This document shows positions 12,491-21,340 of a DNA stretch of 64,000 bases, one piece after another. Under the pieces are notes generated by a model. It was not told where the DNA came from and ran no database searches. It saw nothing but the letters and a program-made list of their open reading frames with translations. Source of the DNA: Acinetobacter bereziniae LMG 1003 = CIP 70.12 (GTDB taxonomy: Bacteria; Pseudomonadota; Gammaproteobacteria; Pseudomonadales; Moraxellaceae); the NCBI RefSeq assembly GCF_000368925.1, contig NZ_KB849756.1, positions 2,382,416 to 2,446,415 on the forward strand. The letters run 5' to 3'. Positions within the stretch are counted from its first letter, which is position 1; the number at the start of each line of letters is the position of its first letter. A program made the translations under genes and the position numbers.

Positions 12491-12510
12491 ATATTGCTAT
12501 TAGCAAAGGC

Positions 12511-12996
12511 TTACATGATTTTCACACCTTGCTGACCTGCAGGGGTAACTTTGAAGATTTCAACTTCAAAGGTAATGTTTTTACCTGCAAGTGGATGGTT
12601 AAAATCGACTTCGGTGATGTCTTCACCTACAGTTTTAACCACACCAAATAGGCTTTGTTTGGCTTTATCTTCAAACTCAATCATATGCCCTTCTACAGGA
12701 CGCTGTTCGAATTTTACCGTATCAAACTTTTGTACGTTTTCAGGATTCCACGGACCGAAAGCATCTTCAGGAGGTAAGCTGACAGTACGACGGTCACCAG
12801 CACGCAGACCAAATAAGGCTTTTTCAAACCCCGGTAATAAGCTGCCATCACCCATAACTAAACTGACAGGTTCTTCACGGCTACGGGTATTATCAATTTC
12901 AACACCACTTTCAATCGCAACAGAAAAGTGCAGTTCTACTTTTGATCCATCCGCAATGCGTGTTTCGTCATTGGGATTAATAATTTGTTCAGTCAT
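12511..12996 (-). CDS. fkpB: FKBP-type peptidyl-prolyl isomerase (SlpA/FkpB)
   Basis: Cytosolic SlpA-type FKBP with prolyl isomerase and chaperone roles. 161 residues from the ATG at 12996. That start overlaps the lspA stop by 8 bases and gives MTEQIINPNDETRIADGSKV. The FKBP core (VELHFSVAIESGVEIDNT, LPGFEKALFGLRAGD) encloses the inserted-in-flap domain with PEDAFGPWNPENVQ, both hallmarks of SlpA. The order ileS-lspA-fkpB matches the classical gammaproteobacterial cluster, although ispH does not follow here. Confidence 0.95.
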   Translation of the reverse strand: MTEQIINPNDETRIADGSKVELHFSVAIESGVEIDNTRSREEPVSLVMGDGSLLPGFEKALFGLRAGDRRTVSLPPEDAFGPWNPENVQKFDTVKFEQRPVEGHMIEFEDKAKQSLFGVVKTVGEDITEVDFNHPLAGKNITFEVEIFKVTPAGQQGVKIM

Positions 12997-13528
12997 TTTG
13001 CGCTTCCGCACGTTGAATACGATGCTTTTCTAAAAAGAAGGTATCAATTAACAATAAAATGGTACCGAGGGTAATCGCACTGTCTGCAATATTGAATGCA
13101 GGAAAACTACTTCCTTGATAATGCAAATGAATAAAATCAACCACATAACCCAGTGTCATACGATCAATCAAATTGCCTAATGCACCACCAAGAATCAATG
13201 CGATTGCAGCAGGTAAAATCAGTGTTGTTTTTGGCATACGCATCAGCCAAAAAATAAAGACGATAGAGACGATACCCGCCAGTCCCGTAAATAAATAATG
13301 TTGCCATCCACCTGCATCGGACAAGAAGCTAAATGCTGCGCCGTAATTATGCAGTAATGTCCAGTTCAAAAAAGGCAGTACAGGTACAGGCTGAGCATAA
13401 GTCAGATGTGTACTTGCAATGTTTTTTGTCCATTGGTCAATGATAATGGCAAGGACAGACAGTCCAAGCCACATCAAATTATGAGGATAAAACTGGAATA
13501 AGCCCTTTTTATTTTGCGGATTAGGCAT
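12989..13528 (-). CDS. lspA: Lipoprotein signal peptidase
   Basis: LspA is an inner-membrane aspartyl protease that removes signal peptides from diacylglyceryl-modified prolipoproteins. 179 residues from the ATG at 13528, which overlaps the ileS stop by 8 bases. Four membrane helices are evident. The catalytic aspartates are in GYVVDFIHLHY (D131) and FPAFNIADSAITLG (D149), with the conserved GGALGNLIDR loop. Translational coupling with ileS and fkpB is implied by the overlaps. Confidence 0.97.
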   Translation of the reverse strand: MPNPQNKKGLFQFYPHNLMWLGLSVLAIIIDQWTKNIASTHLTYAQPVPVLPFLNWTLLHNYGAAFSFLSDAGGWQHYLFTGLAGIVSIVFIFWLMRMPKTTLILPAAIALILGGALGNLIDRMTLGYVVDFIHLHYQGSSFPAFNIADSAITLGTILLLIDTFFLEKHRIQRAEAQND

Positions 13529-16361
13529 ATTTTCTCTCTTCGCCTTGACCTGTAGGAAGGTTGATAATACAACGAGAACATAGACCTGGATGTTCAAGAT
13601 GTGTATTTACATCTGGAAGTACATGCCAGCAACGTGCACATTTCTCACCTTCAGCCACCGAAACCTTAACTCGTAAGCCTTCAATATCCGTTACTTCACC
13701 TTGTTCAGCATAGTCATAAACAATGGCTTGTGAGGTAATTAAGACAAAACGAAGTTCATCACCCAATTGGTTCAATACTTTTTGTAGATCCGCATTTGCC
13801 CAAAGTTCAACCTTAGCTGACAGGTTACTACCAATCAGTTTCACATTACGCGCAACTTCAATCTGTTTATTGACCGCAGATTTAACTTCAATCAAAGTCT
13901 GCCAATCCGCTTCAGAGATCAAGTTGCTATTGGATGCAACTGGAATATCATACCAATTTGCAGTAAATACATATTTTTCAGTTTGTTCTGGAATCAACGG
14001 CCAAGCTTCTTGTGCAGTAAAGCTCAAGATAGGGCTCATCCAACGAACAAAGGCTTGAACCAAATGATACAACGCAGTTTGTGCTGAATGGCGAGCTGCT
14101 GAATCAGCCTTGGTGGTGTATTGACGGTCTTTGATGATGTCTAAATAGAATCCACCTAAGTCATTGATACAGAAATTCGTCAAAGCATTGGTCACGACAT
14201 GGAAATTCATATCTTCATAAGCTTGTTGAATGGTTTTCTGTACATCAGCTGCACGTTGTAAGATGTATTGATCAAGGGCAATCAATTGATCAACTGGCAA
14301 GGCATCTGTTGATGGTTTAAACCCATTTAAGTTTGCCAACAAGAAACGCAAAGTATTACGAATACGACGATAGCTATCACTTACACGGCTAAAGATTTCA
14401 TTACTTGCCGCAATTTCATAACGATAGTCACTTGAAGCAACATATAGACGTAAGCCATCTGCACCTAACTGTTTGATGATGTCTTCAAGCGGGATAAAGT
14501 TACCCAATGATTTTGATAATTTACGACCTTTTTCATCTACTGTGAAACCATGGGTCAACAACGCTTTATATGGCGCACGTTTATGAATCGCAATCGACGT
14601 TAACAATGAAGACTGGAACCAACCACGATGTTGATCTGAGCCTTCAAGATATAGATCTGCTGGGTCTTCAAGTTCTGCACGTTCACGTAACACAGCATAA
14701 TGGGTTGTGCCTGAGTCGAACCAGACATCCAAAGTATCACGGACTGCATTGTACTGTTCAGCATCATCACCGATAAATTCTTTGGCTTCACGGTTATACC
14801 AACCATCAATCCCTTCTTTTTCAATCAGTTTTGCAACTTCTTCAATTAATTCAGGAGTACGAGGGTGTAATTCATTGGTATCTTTGTGTACAAAGAATGG
14901 GATTGGCACACCCCAAGTACGCTGACGAGAGATACACCAGTCTGGGCGACCTTCGATCATAGATTTGATCCGGTTTTTACCCCAATCAGGGACAAAACCG
15001 ATGTCATTTTCGATGGCATTTAAAGCATCTTGACGTAGACCATTTGCATCCATGCTGATAAACCATTGTGGCGTTGCACGGAAGATAATCGGTGTTTTAT
15101 GACGCCAGCAATGTGGGTAGCTGTGCTTAATTGGCAGATGCGCCCATAATTTACCGATACTTGATAAAGTCTCGATGATTTTTGGATTTGCCTTATAGAT
15201 GTGTTCACCAGCAAAAAGCGGTGAAGTTGGTAAGTAGACACCATTTCCACCTACAGGGTTTTCTACTTTTAAGTTATAGCTTAGACCTACTTTATAGTCG
15301 TCTACACCATGTCCAGGCGCTGTATGTACAGCACCAGTACCACTGGTCGCAATAACATGCTCGCCTAAGATGACAGGCACTTGGCGATCAGTAATCAATG
15401 GATGTTGTAGTTGTAAATTCTCAAGTTTTGCACCAACAAAATCAGCCAATACTTTTGGATTTTCAAGCTTGTAACGTTCACATGCAGACTCAACCAAATC
15501 TTTGGCTAAGATGAGGTTTTGAGTACCACGTTCAGATTGTACTTCAACCAATTGATAGTCTATTTCAGCATGCAGTGCCACCGCCTGGTTGGCAGGCAAT
15601 GTCCAAGGTGTTGTGGTCCAGATCACGATATCGGTTGGATGAGTAACAGTCAGTCCAATTTTTTCAGATAAGTCAGTCAGGCTGACCACACCAAAGCCGA
15701 CATCAATTGCATCCGATTTTTTATCTTCGTATTCAACTTCTGCTTCAGCCAGTGAAGAACCACAGTCCATACACCAGTTCACTGGTTTTAAACCCGGTTC
15801 AATATGACCTGCTTTGGCGATTTCACCCAAGGCACGGACAATGTCGGCTTCTTGCTTAAAATTCATGGTGAGGTATGGGTTATCCCAGTCACCAAACACA
15901 CCCATACGGATGAAGTCTTTTTTCTGTAATTCGACTTGGGTATAAGCGTATTCACGACAAGCTTTACGGAAGGTTGAAGCATCAACTTTTACGCCCACTT
16001 TGCCGACTTTTTCTTCAACTTTTAATTCGATCGGCAAACCATGACAGTCCCAGCCCGGAACATAGGGTGCATCCATACCATCTAAAGTACGGCTTTTTAC
16101 AATAATATCTTTTAAGACTTTATTGACCACATGACCTAAATGCAATGAACCATTTGCATACGGAGGACCATCATGCAAAATATATTTTTTCTTACCAATA
16201 CGCGAAGCACGAATCTGCTGATAAATGTTGTCGGCATACCACTCTTCTAACCATTTTGCTTCACGTACTGCGAGATTTGCTTTCATTGCAAATTCAGTAC
16301 CTGGTAGGTTTAGCGTGGCTTTATAATCCACTGCATTTTCAGAAGTTTGCTTATCGCTCAT
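13521..16361 (-). CDS. ileS: Isoleucyl-tRNA synthetase
   Basis: Charges tRNA-Ile. 946 residues from the ATG at 16361 (MSDKQTSENAVDYK); an ATG 12 bases upstream is possible. The class I signature is PYANGSLHLGH, and the KMSKS loop is KGRKLSKSLGN. The editing (CP1) domain is present, with TTTPWTLPANQAV and GTGAVHTAPGHG. A C-terminal zinc-binding region holds paired cysteines (CARCWH and CSRC). It lies between ribF and lspA, the conserved cluster. Confidence 0.98.
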   Translation of the reverse strand: MSDKQTSENAVDYKATLNLPGTEFAMKANLAVREAKWLEEWYADNIYQQIRASRIGKKKYILHDGPPYANGSLHLGHVVNKVLKDIIVKSRTLDGMDAPYVPGWDCHGLPIELKVEEKVGKVGVKVDASTFRKACREYAYTQVELQKKDFIRMGVFGDWDNPYLTMNFKQEADIVRALGEIAKAGHIEPGLKPVNWCMDCGSSLAEAEVEYEDKKSDAIDVGFGVVSLTDLSEKIGLTVTHPTDIVIWTTTPWTLPANQAVALHAEIDYQLVEVQSERGTQNLILAKDLVESACERYKLENPKVLADFVGAKLENLQLQHPLITDRQVPVILGEHVIATSGTGAVHTAPGHGVDDYKVGLSYNLKVENPVGGNGVYLPTSPLFAGEHIYKANPKIIETLSSIGKLWAHLPIKHSYPHCWRHKTPIIFRATPQWFISMDANGLRQDALNAIENDIGFVPDWGKNRIKSMIEGRPDWCISRQRTWGVPIPFFVHKDTNELHPRTPELIEEVAKLIEKEGIDGWYNREAKEFIGDDAEQYNAVRDTLDVWFDSGTTHYAVLRERAELEDPADLYLEGSDQHRGWFQSSLLTSIAIHKRAPYKALLTHGFTVDEKGRKLSKSLGNFIPLEDIIKQLGADGLRLYVASSDYRYEIAASNEIFSRVSDSYRRIRNTLRFLLANLNGFKPSTDALPVDQLIALDQYILQRAADVQKTIQQAYEDMNFHVVTNALTNFCINDLGGFYLDIIKDRQYTTKADSAARHSAQTALYHLVQAFVRWMSPILSFTAQEAWPLIPEQTEKYVFTANWYDIPVASNSNLISEADWQTLIEVKSAVNKQIEVARNVKLIGSNLSAKVELWANADLQKVLNQLGDELRFVLITSQAIVYDYAEQGEVTDIEGLRVKVSVAEGEKCARCWHVLPDVNTHLEHPGLCSRCIINLPTGQGEERKYA

Positions 16362-16423
16362 GCAAGTTGTCATCCAATATTATCAGCACCATTGCTGACG
16401 CGTTTTACAATAAAAAATTAAGT

Positions 16424-17425
16424 TTAAAAAGGAAATTTGGGGGTGTTTTTACGAAACTCAAGCAATCGTTCGACATCATCATCAATCCCCGCCTGAAGCG
16501 CTTCAAGAGATGGGTAATTTAATTCACCATGTAAATAGTCGAGGAAAGTGACTCGCATCAACAGACCATACAGATTAGCAGAAACATCAGGAAAATGTAC
16601 TTCTAATCGCCATTCTGGGTGCTCTTGCTTAATTGCAGGGCGTGTGCCTACATGACCTGCACCATATAAAGCATCGGTGTGATAGCCAAGGATGCCTTTT
16701 TTATCTGGGGATTCCGCTTTAACCTTTTCTGTTAAAGAGGTCGTTTCACAAATCACTTCTACGCCATAGATACCACTTAAACAAGGTCTATGACGCCCAA
16801 CACGGACATTAATGGTGGGGAAGTTTAAGGTGCGACCAATTTGATCACCGTATTGCACACGACCAATCATGCTATAGGGACGACCCAATAATTTTGCAGC
16901 AAGTGAGAGATCACCTGCATGAAGCACTTGGCGAATACGAGTTGAACTCACGCGTTCACCATTAAACTCAATCGTTTTTAAATTCGTGACATCAAAACCG
17001 TATTGTTTTAAAAATTCGCTATTTCCTTGACGGTCTTTACCAAAATGAAAGTCGTCACCCAAGATCAAGCTTTGAGCATTGAGTTTGTTTTTTAATAAAT
17101 CAGCGAAGTTTTCGGCACTTAAACTGCGAAATTGATTATCAAATTTGGCAATAGCAATATAGTCGACACCCAACTCAGTGAGATATTCGACTTTTTCTCT
17201 CAGTGAGGAGATGCGAGAGGGCGCTTCATAACCTTTGAAAAACTCTAAAGGTTGAGGCTCAAAGATCATCACCAAGGTTTTTAAGTTATGTGTTTTTGCA
17301 ACGTCTTTCAGTTGCGAAACCATGGCTTGATGTCCCAAATGGACACCATCAAAATTGCCAATCGTCACTGCGGTTTGGGGCAATTGGAAATTTGGTGCTA
17401 AGGCATTTAGACGTAACAGCTGCAT
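16424..17425 (-). CDS. ribF: Bifunctional riboflavin kinase / FAD synthetase
   Basis: Makes FMN and then FAD from riboflavin. 333 residues. The N-terminal adenylyltransferase domain shows TIGNFDGVHLGHQAM and GDDFHFGKDRQGN. The C-terminal riboflavin kinase domain shows GRPYSMIGRV and GRTLNFPTINV. First gene of the minus-strand cluster; 62 bases separate it from ileS, so the two are likely co-transcribed. Confidence 0.97.
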   Translation of the reverse strand: MQLLRLNALAPNFQLPQTAVTIGNFDGVHLGHQAMVSQLKDVAKTHNLKTLVMIFEPQPLEFFKGYEAPSRISSLREKVEYLTELGVDYIAIAKFDNQFRSLSAENFADLLKNKLNAQSLILGDDFHFGKDRQGNSEFLKQYGFDVTNLKTIEFNGERVSSTRIRQVLHAGDLSLAAKLLGRPYSMIGRVQYGDQIGRTLNFPTINVRVGRHRPCLSGIYGVEVICETTSLTEKVKAESPDKKGILGYHTDALYGAGHVGTRPAIKQEHPEWRLEVHFPDVSANLYGLLMRVTFLDYLHGELNYPSLEALQAGIDDDVERLLEFRKNTPKFPF

Positions 17426-17632
17426 GGTTTCAAAATAAGCTTAAAATTTGAAAGGACTATATATTGCCATAATCTCACAGTTTCGTCTTGTTGTTGTGTT
17501 TTTATCCAGAAAAAAATATTGAGAATAATTTTTTATATCAGTTAAATTGATTCATTTTATGAAAATAAATCAATTTTATTTATTAATAAGTGATTTTATA
17601 ATCAATTTATCTGCTGAAATGAGGATGAAGCG

Positions 17633-18769
17633 ATGAAAAAGCCATTTTACCAACTCGAACAAACACGAGATGTGATCCGACAGTTTACGCCAAATTGGTT
17701 CACCATGACCATGGGGACAGGCGTTGTGGCACTCATTTTACCTGAATTTCCATTTGCTCAAGGTTTTTTGTGGCAATTGGCAACCCTGCTGTGGCAATTT
17801 AACATACTGGTATTTATCACATTTATGACGCTCTATGTTCTGCGCTGGCTGATTTATCCTCAAGAAGCGAAGCAGATCTTTTCCCATCCTGCGATGGCAC
17901 TTTTTTTAGGTGCAATTCCAATGGGTTTGGCAACGATTTTAAATGGCTTTTTAAAATATGGCGTTGCAATATACGGTGATGCTGCAATCCAAATCGCACA
18001 ACTGTTGTGGTTTGTTGATGTCATTTTGGCGGTAGGGATTGGGATTCTTGTACCATTTTGTATGTTCCATAAACAAGAGCATCAATTGCACACAATGACT
18101 GCAATGTGGTTGTTGCCGATTGTCGCCTGTGAGGTTGCAGCAACCTCAGGTGGTTTGTTGTTAGCGCATATGGAAGCGAGTCAGCAAGCTATCGGTATTT
18201 TATTCGCCAGTTATATGCTGTGGGGAATGTCTGTATTGCCAGCGTTTGGGATCCTGACGATTTTGATGTTGCGTCTGGCATTACATAAATTACCAAGCAA
18301 AGAATTGGCAATCACAGGTTGGTTGGCTTTGGGACCAATTGGTACTGGCGCATTGACACTCTTGGTTTTAGGTGCTCAAGCACCTCAAGTTTTGACTTTG
18401 ATCCACTTAGAAAGCCTCGGTGTGTTCTTTCAAAACGCAGGTATTGTCGCAAGTTTTATGTTACTGGGTTTTGGTGTGTGGTGGTTTGCAATAGCTGTTT
18501 TAACCACATTGAAGCACGCTGCGACAGAATTACCTTTTAACTTAGGTTGGTGGGGATTAACCTTTCCATTGGGCGTCTTTACTTTAGCGATATTGAATGT
18601 AGGGCATCAGTTACAGGTTAATTTTATTGTCGATACAGGTTTAGCATTTGCTGCAATTCTCATGATGCTTTGGCTAATGGTTATGGGCAAAACCGTACAA
18701 GGTATTTATCAAGGCAATTTGTTTTTTTCACCTTGTTTAAAAGCATGGTTGGAGCGAGAACAAGCTTAA
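17633..18769 (+). CDS. TDT/TehA-family (SLAC1-like) anion transporter
   Basis: 378 residues with about ten membrane helices. The opening FTPNWFTMTMGTGVVALIL is the signature of the tellurite-resistance/dicarboxylate transporter family (TehA, Mae1, SSU1), whose members move dicarboxylates, sulfite or other anions. A GAGGATGAAGCG ribosome-site region precedes the ATG. It stands alone between promoter-like AT-rich sequence and a terminator. The substrate cannot be predicted. Confidence 0.85.
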   Translation: MKKPFYQLEQTRDVIRQFTPNWFTMTMGTGVVALILPEFPFAQGFLWQLATLLWQFNILVFITFMTLYVLRWLIYPQEAKQIFSHPAMALFLGAIPMGLATILNGFLKYGVAIYGDAAIQIAQLLWFVDVILAVGIGILVPFCMFHKQEHQLHTMTAMWLLPIVACEVAATSGGLLLAHMEASQQAIGILFASYMLWGMSVLPAFGILTILMLRLALHKLPSKELAITGWLALGPIGTGALTLLVLGAQAPQVLTLIHLESLGVFFQNAGIVASFMLLGFGVWWFAIAVLTTLKHAATELPFNLGWWGLTFPLGVFTLAILNVGHQLQVNFIVDTGLAFAAILMMLWLMVMGKTVQGIYQGNLFFSPCLKAWLEREQA

Positions 18770-18829
18770 AAATGCAAAGCTGACATAGACATAGCAATAG
18801 ATAAAAAAATTAGCTTTTTTAGCAAAATC

Positions 18830-18867
18830 AAGCCGTACAGGATATAAAAAAACAGTACGGCTTTTTT
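18830..18867 (+). terminator. Intrinsic terminator after the TDT transporter
   Basis: AAGCCGTAC (18830-18838) pairs with GTACGGCTT (18855-18863) across an A-rich loop, followed by a T run. Confidence 0.85.
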
Positions 18868-18940
18868 AATGCTAAGCCGTTTGATATAAATCAGATCTTA
18901 TGATTTTCTATTCAATCACTCCGTTATATCGACATCTCTC

Positions 18941-19654
18941 ATGATTCAATCTGAATTTGAACCTGTTTTAATGCAAGTGATAAACGTCTTTTGCACCGAA
19001 TTTCCGACTGAACTGCATAGTGTGTATGTCTATGGAAGTGTGGCAAAGGGCACAGCTGTTATTGGACAGTCTGATCTCGATTTATGTGTGGTCTTTGTTC
19101 AGCCAGTCGATGATGTAGAACGAAAAATTTCGCAGATTAAGTCGGATATTATGGCTTTAACCAGCTTTTTTTCTAAAGTTGATGTTGATATTGGTGTATT
19201 ACAAGATGTTTTAAACGAGAACAATCGAAAAAGTTGGGGAGCATGGATCAAATTCTTTTGCCATCCTCTTTATGGCGATAATTTATCCAGACAGTTTGAA
19301 AATGTTGAAATTGATCGAAGTGTGATTCTCGCGATAAATCAGGGATATGATCAAGAGATACAACATTATTTCGAGATGTTGGCGACTACGCGGTTCGACT
19401 TACAAGACAGCGTCAATTTAAAAAAATCTTTATTGAAAAGAATCATTCGCTTATTGCCACTGACATGGCTTGAGATCGAACAATGGCCTGTAAATTTAGA
19501 CAATACTGTACTGCAAGCTCTCCAGAAATATCCAGAACAAAAGCCAATGTTTGAATATCTGTTAAAAGAACTGGAAAATCCTGATGTACTCAGTTGTGAT
19601 TGTTTGGATCAAGTGCAAGAAATTTATTTGTGGGTCTGTCGTCATATAAAATAG
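18941..19654 (+). CDS. Pol-beta-type nucleotidyltransferase domain protein
   Basis: 237 residues. The N-terminal domain has VYVYGSVAKGTAVIGQSDLD, the GSxxKG...SDxDL signature of the minimal nucleotidyltransferase fold, with a further acidic strand VDVDIGVL that could supply the third metal ligand. The C-terminal half is helical (HEPN or KNTase-like appearance) and unassigned. Families with this core include antibiotic nucleotidyltransferases and MntA-type antitoxins; no partner toxin gene is adjacent. The function is unknown. Confidence 0.75.
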   Translation: MIQSEFEPVLMQVINVFCTEFPTELHSVYVYGSVAKGTAVIGQSDLDLCVVFVQPVDDVERKISQIKSDIMALTSFFSKVDVDIGVLQDVLNENNRKSWGAWIKFFCHPLYGDNLSRQFENVEIDRSVILAINQGYDQEIQHYFEMLATTRFDLQDSVNLKKSLLKRIIRLLPLTWLEIEQWPVNLDNTVLQALQKYPEQKPMFEYLLKELENPDVLSCDCLDQVQEIYLWVCRHIK

Positions 19655-19662
19655 AAATAAAA

Positions 19663-19684
19663 AAAGCAGCCTTTCGGCTGCTTT
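19663..19684. terminator. Bidirectional intrinsic terminator
   Basis: AAAGCAGCC pairs with GGCTGCTTT around TTTC; A-rich before and T-rich after. It separates the convergent nucleotidyltransferase and permease genes. Confidence 0.85.
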
Positions 19685-19700
19685 AAATATCTTCAATTAA

Positions 19701-21005
19701 TTATTCTGATTTATCGTTTAAACTAAAGAACCAGTTGAGAATCAGTGCCGCAAAGGTTGCAGTACCAATACCACCGAGATTGAAATCACCAAATTGAAGG
19801 GCAAAGTCACCTGTACCCAAAATAATGGTCACAGCAGCCACCATCAGATTTTTATTTTTGGAAAAATCGACTTTGTTTTCAATCCAGATTTTTGCGCCCG
19901 CAATGGTAATTAAACCAAACACCACAATCGAAGCACCGGTTAAAATCGCAGTTGGGATAGTATGGATAATTGCACCAAACTTTGGTGAAAAGCCTAAGAA
20001 AATGGCAAAAACACCCGCAATGACAAAAATAATCGTCGAATAAACACGGGTGACCGCCATCACACCAATATTTTCGCCGTAAGTGGTCATGCCCGGAGCA
20101 CCCACACCACCTGAAAGTGTTGTTGCAATACCATCAGCAACAAACGCTTTACCAATTTGAGGGTCTAAATTTTCTCCAGTCATGGCACTAACAGCTTTGA
20201 TATGACCTAAGTTCTCTGCAACAAGAATTAAAGCGATCGGTGCAATGATCAACATGGCATTGATATCAAAAACAGGCGAGTGGAATGTGGGAGTACCAAA
20301 CCAAGCTGCTTGTTGAATTGGGGTAAAATTGATTGGTGTACCATTCCCCATCACATTGGCAACAATGAAATAGATCAAATAAGCCAACAATAAACCAACC
20401 AATAGCAGTAAACGTTGTAATAAACCTTTTGTGAATACAGCAATTGAGCCCATACAAAGTACAGTCACCAACGCCATCCACATATTAAAGTTATTGCCTG
20501 CAACCCCTTTTACTGTGACTGGCGCAAGGTTTAAACCGATAATCATGACCACAGCCCCTGTAACCACAGGAGGCATCAGCTTTTCTATCCATTTGGTCCC
20601 TGTTGCCATCACAATCAAACCAAAGATTGCATACAACACGCCACACGCCATAATACCGCCTGCTGCATGGGCAATATTTAAATTTGGTGTACCCGTGCCA
20701 GAAGCAGCATAACCCGTTGCAGCGATGACGACACCAATAAAGGCGAAGCTTGAACCCAAATAACTTGGGACACGACCACCCGTTACAATAAAAAATAGGA
20801 TCGTACAGATCCCTGACATCAAAATAGCCAAGTTCGGGTCAAAGCCCATTAAGAAAGGTGCAAGTACAGTTGCGCCAAACATTGCAAAAGCATGTTGAAT
20901 CCCTAAAACAATGCTTTGTGCAGGAGGTAAATACTCACTGGTACCGACAGGTCTTGCATCAATGCTGCCAGAATACGGACGCCATTTGGGAAACCAGTTG
21001 GACAT
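19701..21005 (-). CDS. rutG: NCS2 pyrimidine/purine permease, RutG-like
   Basis: Proton-coupled nucleobase transporter of the inner membrane. 434 residues from the ATG at 21005 (MSNWFPKWRPYSG); an ATG at 21041 would add 12 residues. The sequence closely follows E. coli RutG as remembered: MFGATVLAPFLMGFDPNLAI, AENLGHIKAVSAMTG, TTYGENIGVMAVTRVYST and GTGDFALQFG. RutG imports uracil or thymine. None of the other rut genes is adjacent, so here it probably serves general pyrimidine uptake. A RutR-like half-palindrome lies about 110 bases upstream. Confidence 0.85.
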   Translation of the reverse strand: MSNWFPKWRPYSGSIDARPVGTSEYLPPAQSIVLGIQHAFAMFGATVLAPFLMGFDPNLAILMSGICTILFFIVTGGRVPSYLGSSFAFIGVVIAATGYAASGTGTPNLNIAHAAGGIMACGVLYAIFGLIVMATGTKWIEKLMPPVVTGAVVMIIGLNLAPVTVKGVAGNNFNMWMALVTVLCMGSIAVFTKGLLQRLLLLVGLLLAYLIYFIVANVMGNGTPINFTPIQQAAWFGTPTFHSPVFDINAMLIIAPIALILVAENLGHIKAVSAMTGENLDPQIGKAFVADGIATTLSGGVGAPGMTTYGENIGVMAVTRVYSTIIFVIAGVFAIFLGFSPKFGAIIHTIPTAILTGASIVVFGLITIAGAKIWIENKVDFSKNKNLMVAAVTIILGTGDFALQFGDFNLGGIGTATFAALILNWFFSLNDKSE

Positions 21006-21114
21006 AAATTGAGCACTCGAAAGACAAATTGGACACATCATACGCTTTCTTTTCGAGAGTTTTAATCATTTTAGTCAAACTAAACGCTTGCATTTATTAG
21101 GGAAAAAGATTGTT

Positions 21115-21131
21115 TTGTACCATTTGGTCAA
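21115..21131 (-). promoter_or_regulatory. RutR-like operator candidate upstream of the permease
   Basis: On the minus strand the site reads TTGACCAAATGGTACAA. This resembles the RutR consensus TTGACCA-NN-TGGTCAA with one extra base in the right arm. The placement upstream of a RutG-like gene makes pyrimidine-responsive control plausible. Confidence 0.4.
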
Positions 21132-21276
21132 ATAATTAAGCGATGTTACTGCGTAAAATCAAAGTATTAAAAAAATTTAATATTAAAAAAAATAAAAAAT
21201 TAGATGCTTTTTGATTGATTAAAAAAAGTGATTGGTCACTTAAAATATTTGAATCAGTTGGCATTTTTATAAAAAC

Positions 21277-21305
21277 TTAGGAGAATGACAAATGCCATTC
21301 TCCTA
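21277..21305 (-). terminator. Intrinsic terminator after ppc
   Basis: TTAGGAGAATG pairs perfectly with CATTCTCCTAA across a 7-base loop; on the minus strand the stem is followed by GTTTTTAT. Confidence 0.8.
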
Positions 21306-21340
21306 AACGGGATATAACAAGTGATGAGATCTTCAGTAAA

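Noticed and set aside
18941..19654. Nucleotidyltransferase as half of a HEPN/MNT toxin-antitoxin pair
   Set aside because: No HEPN partner gene lies on either side; the protein is longer than MNT antitoxins.
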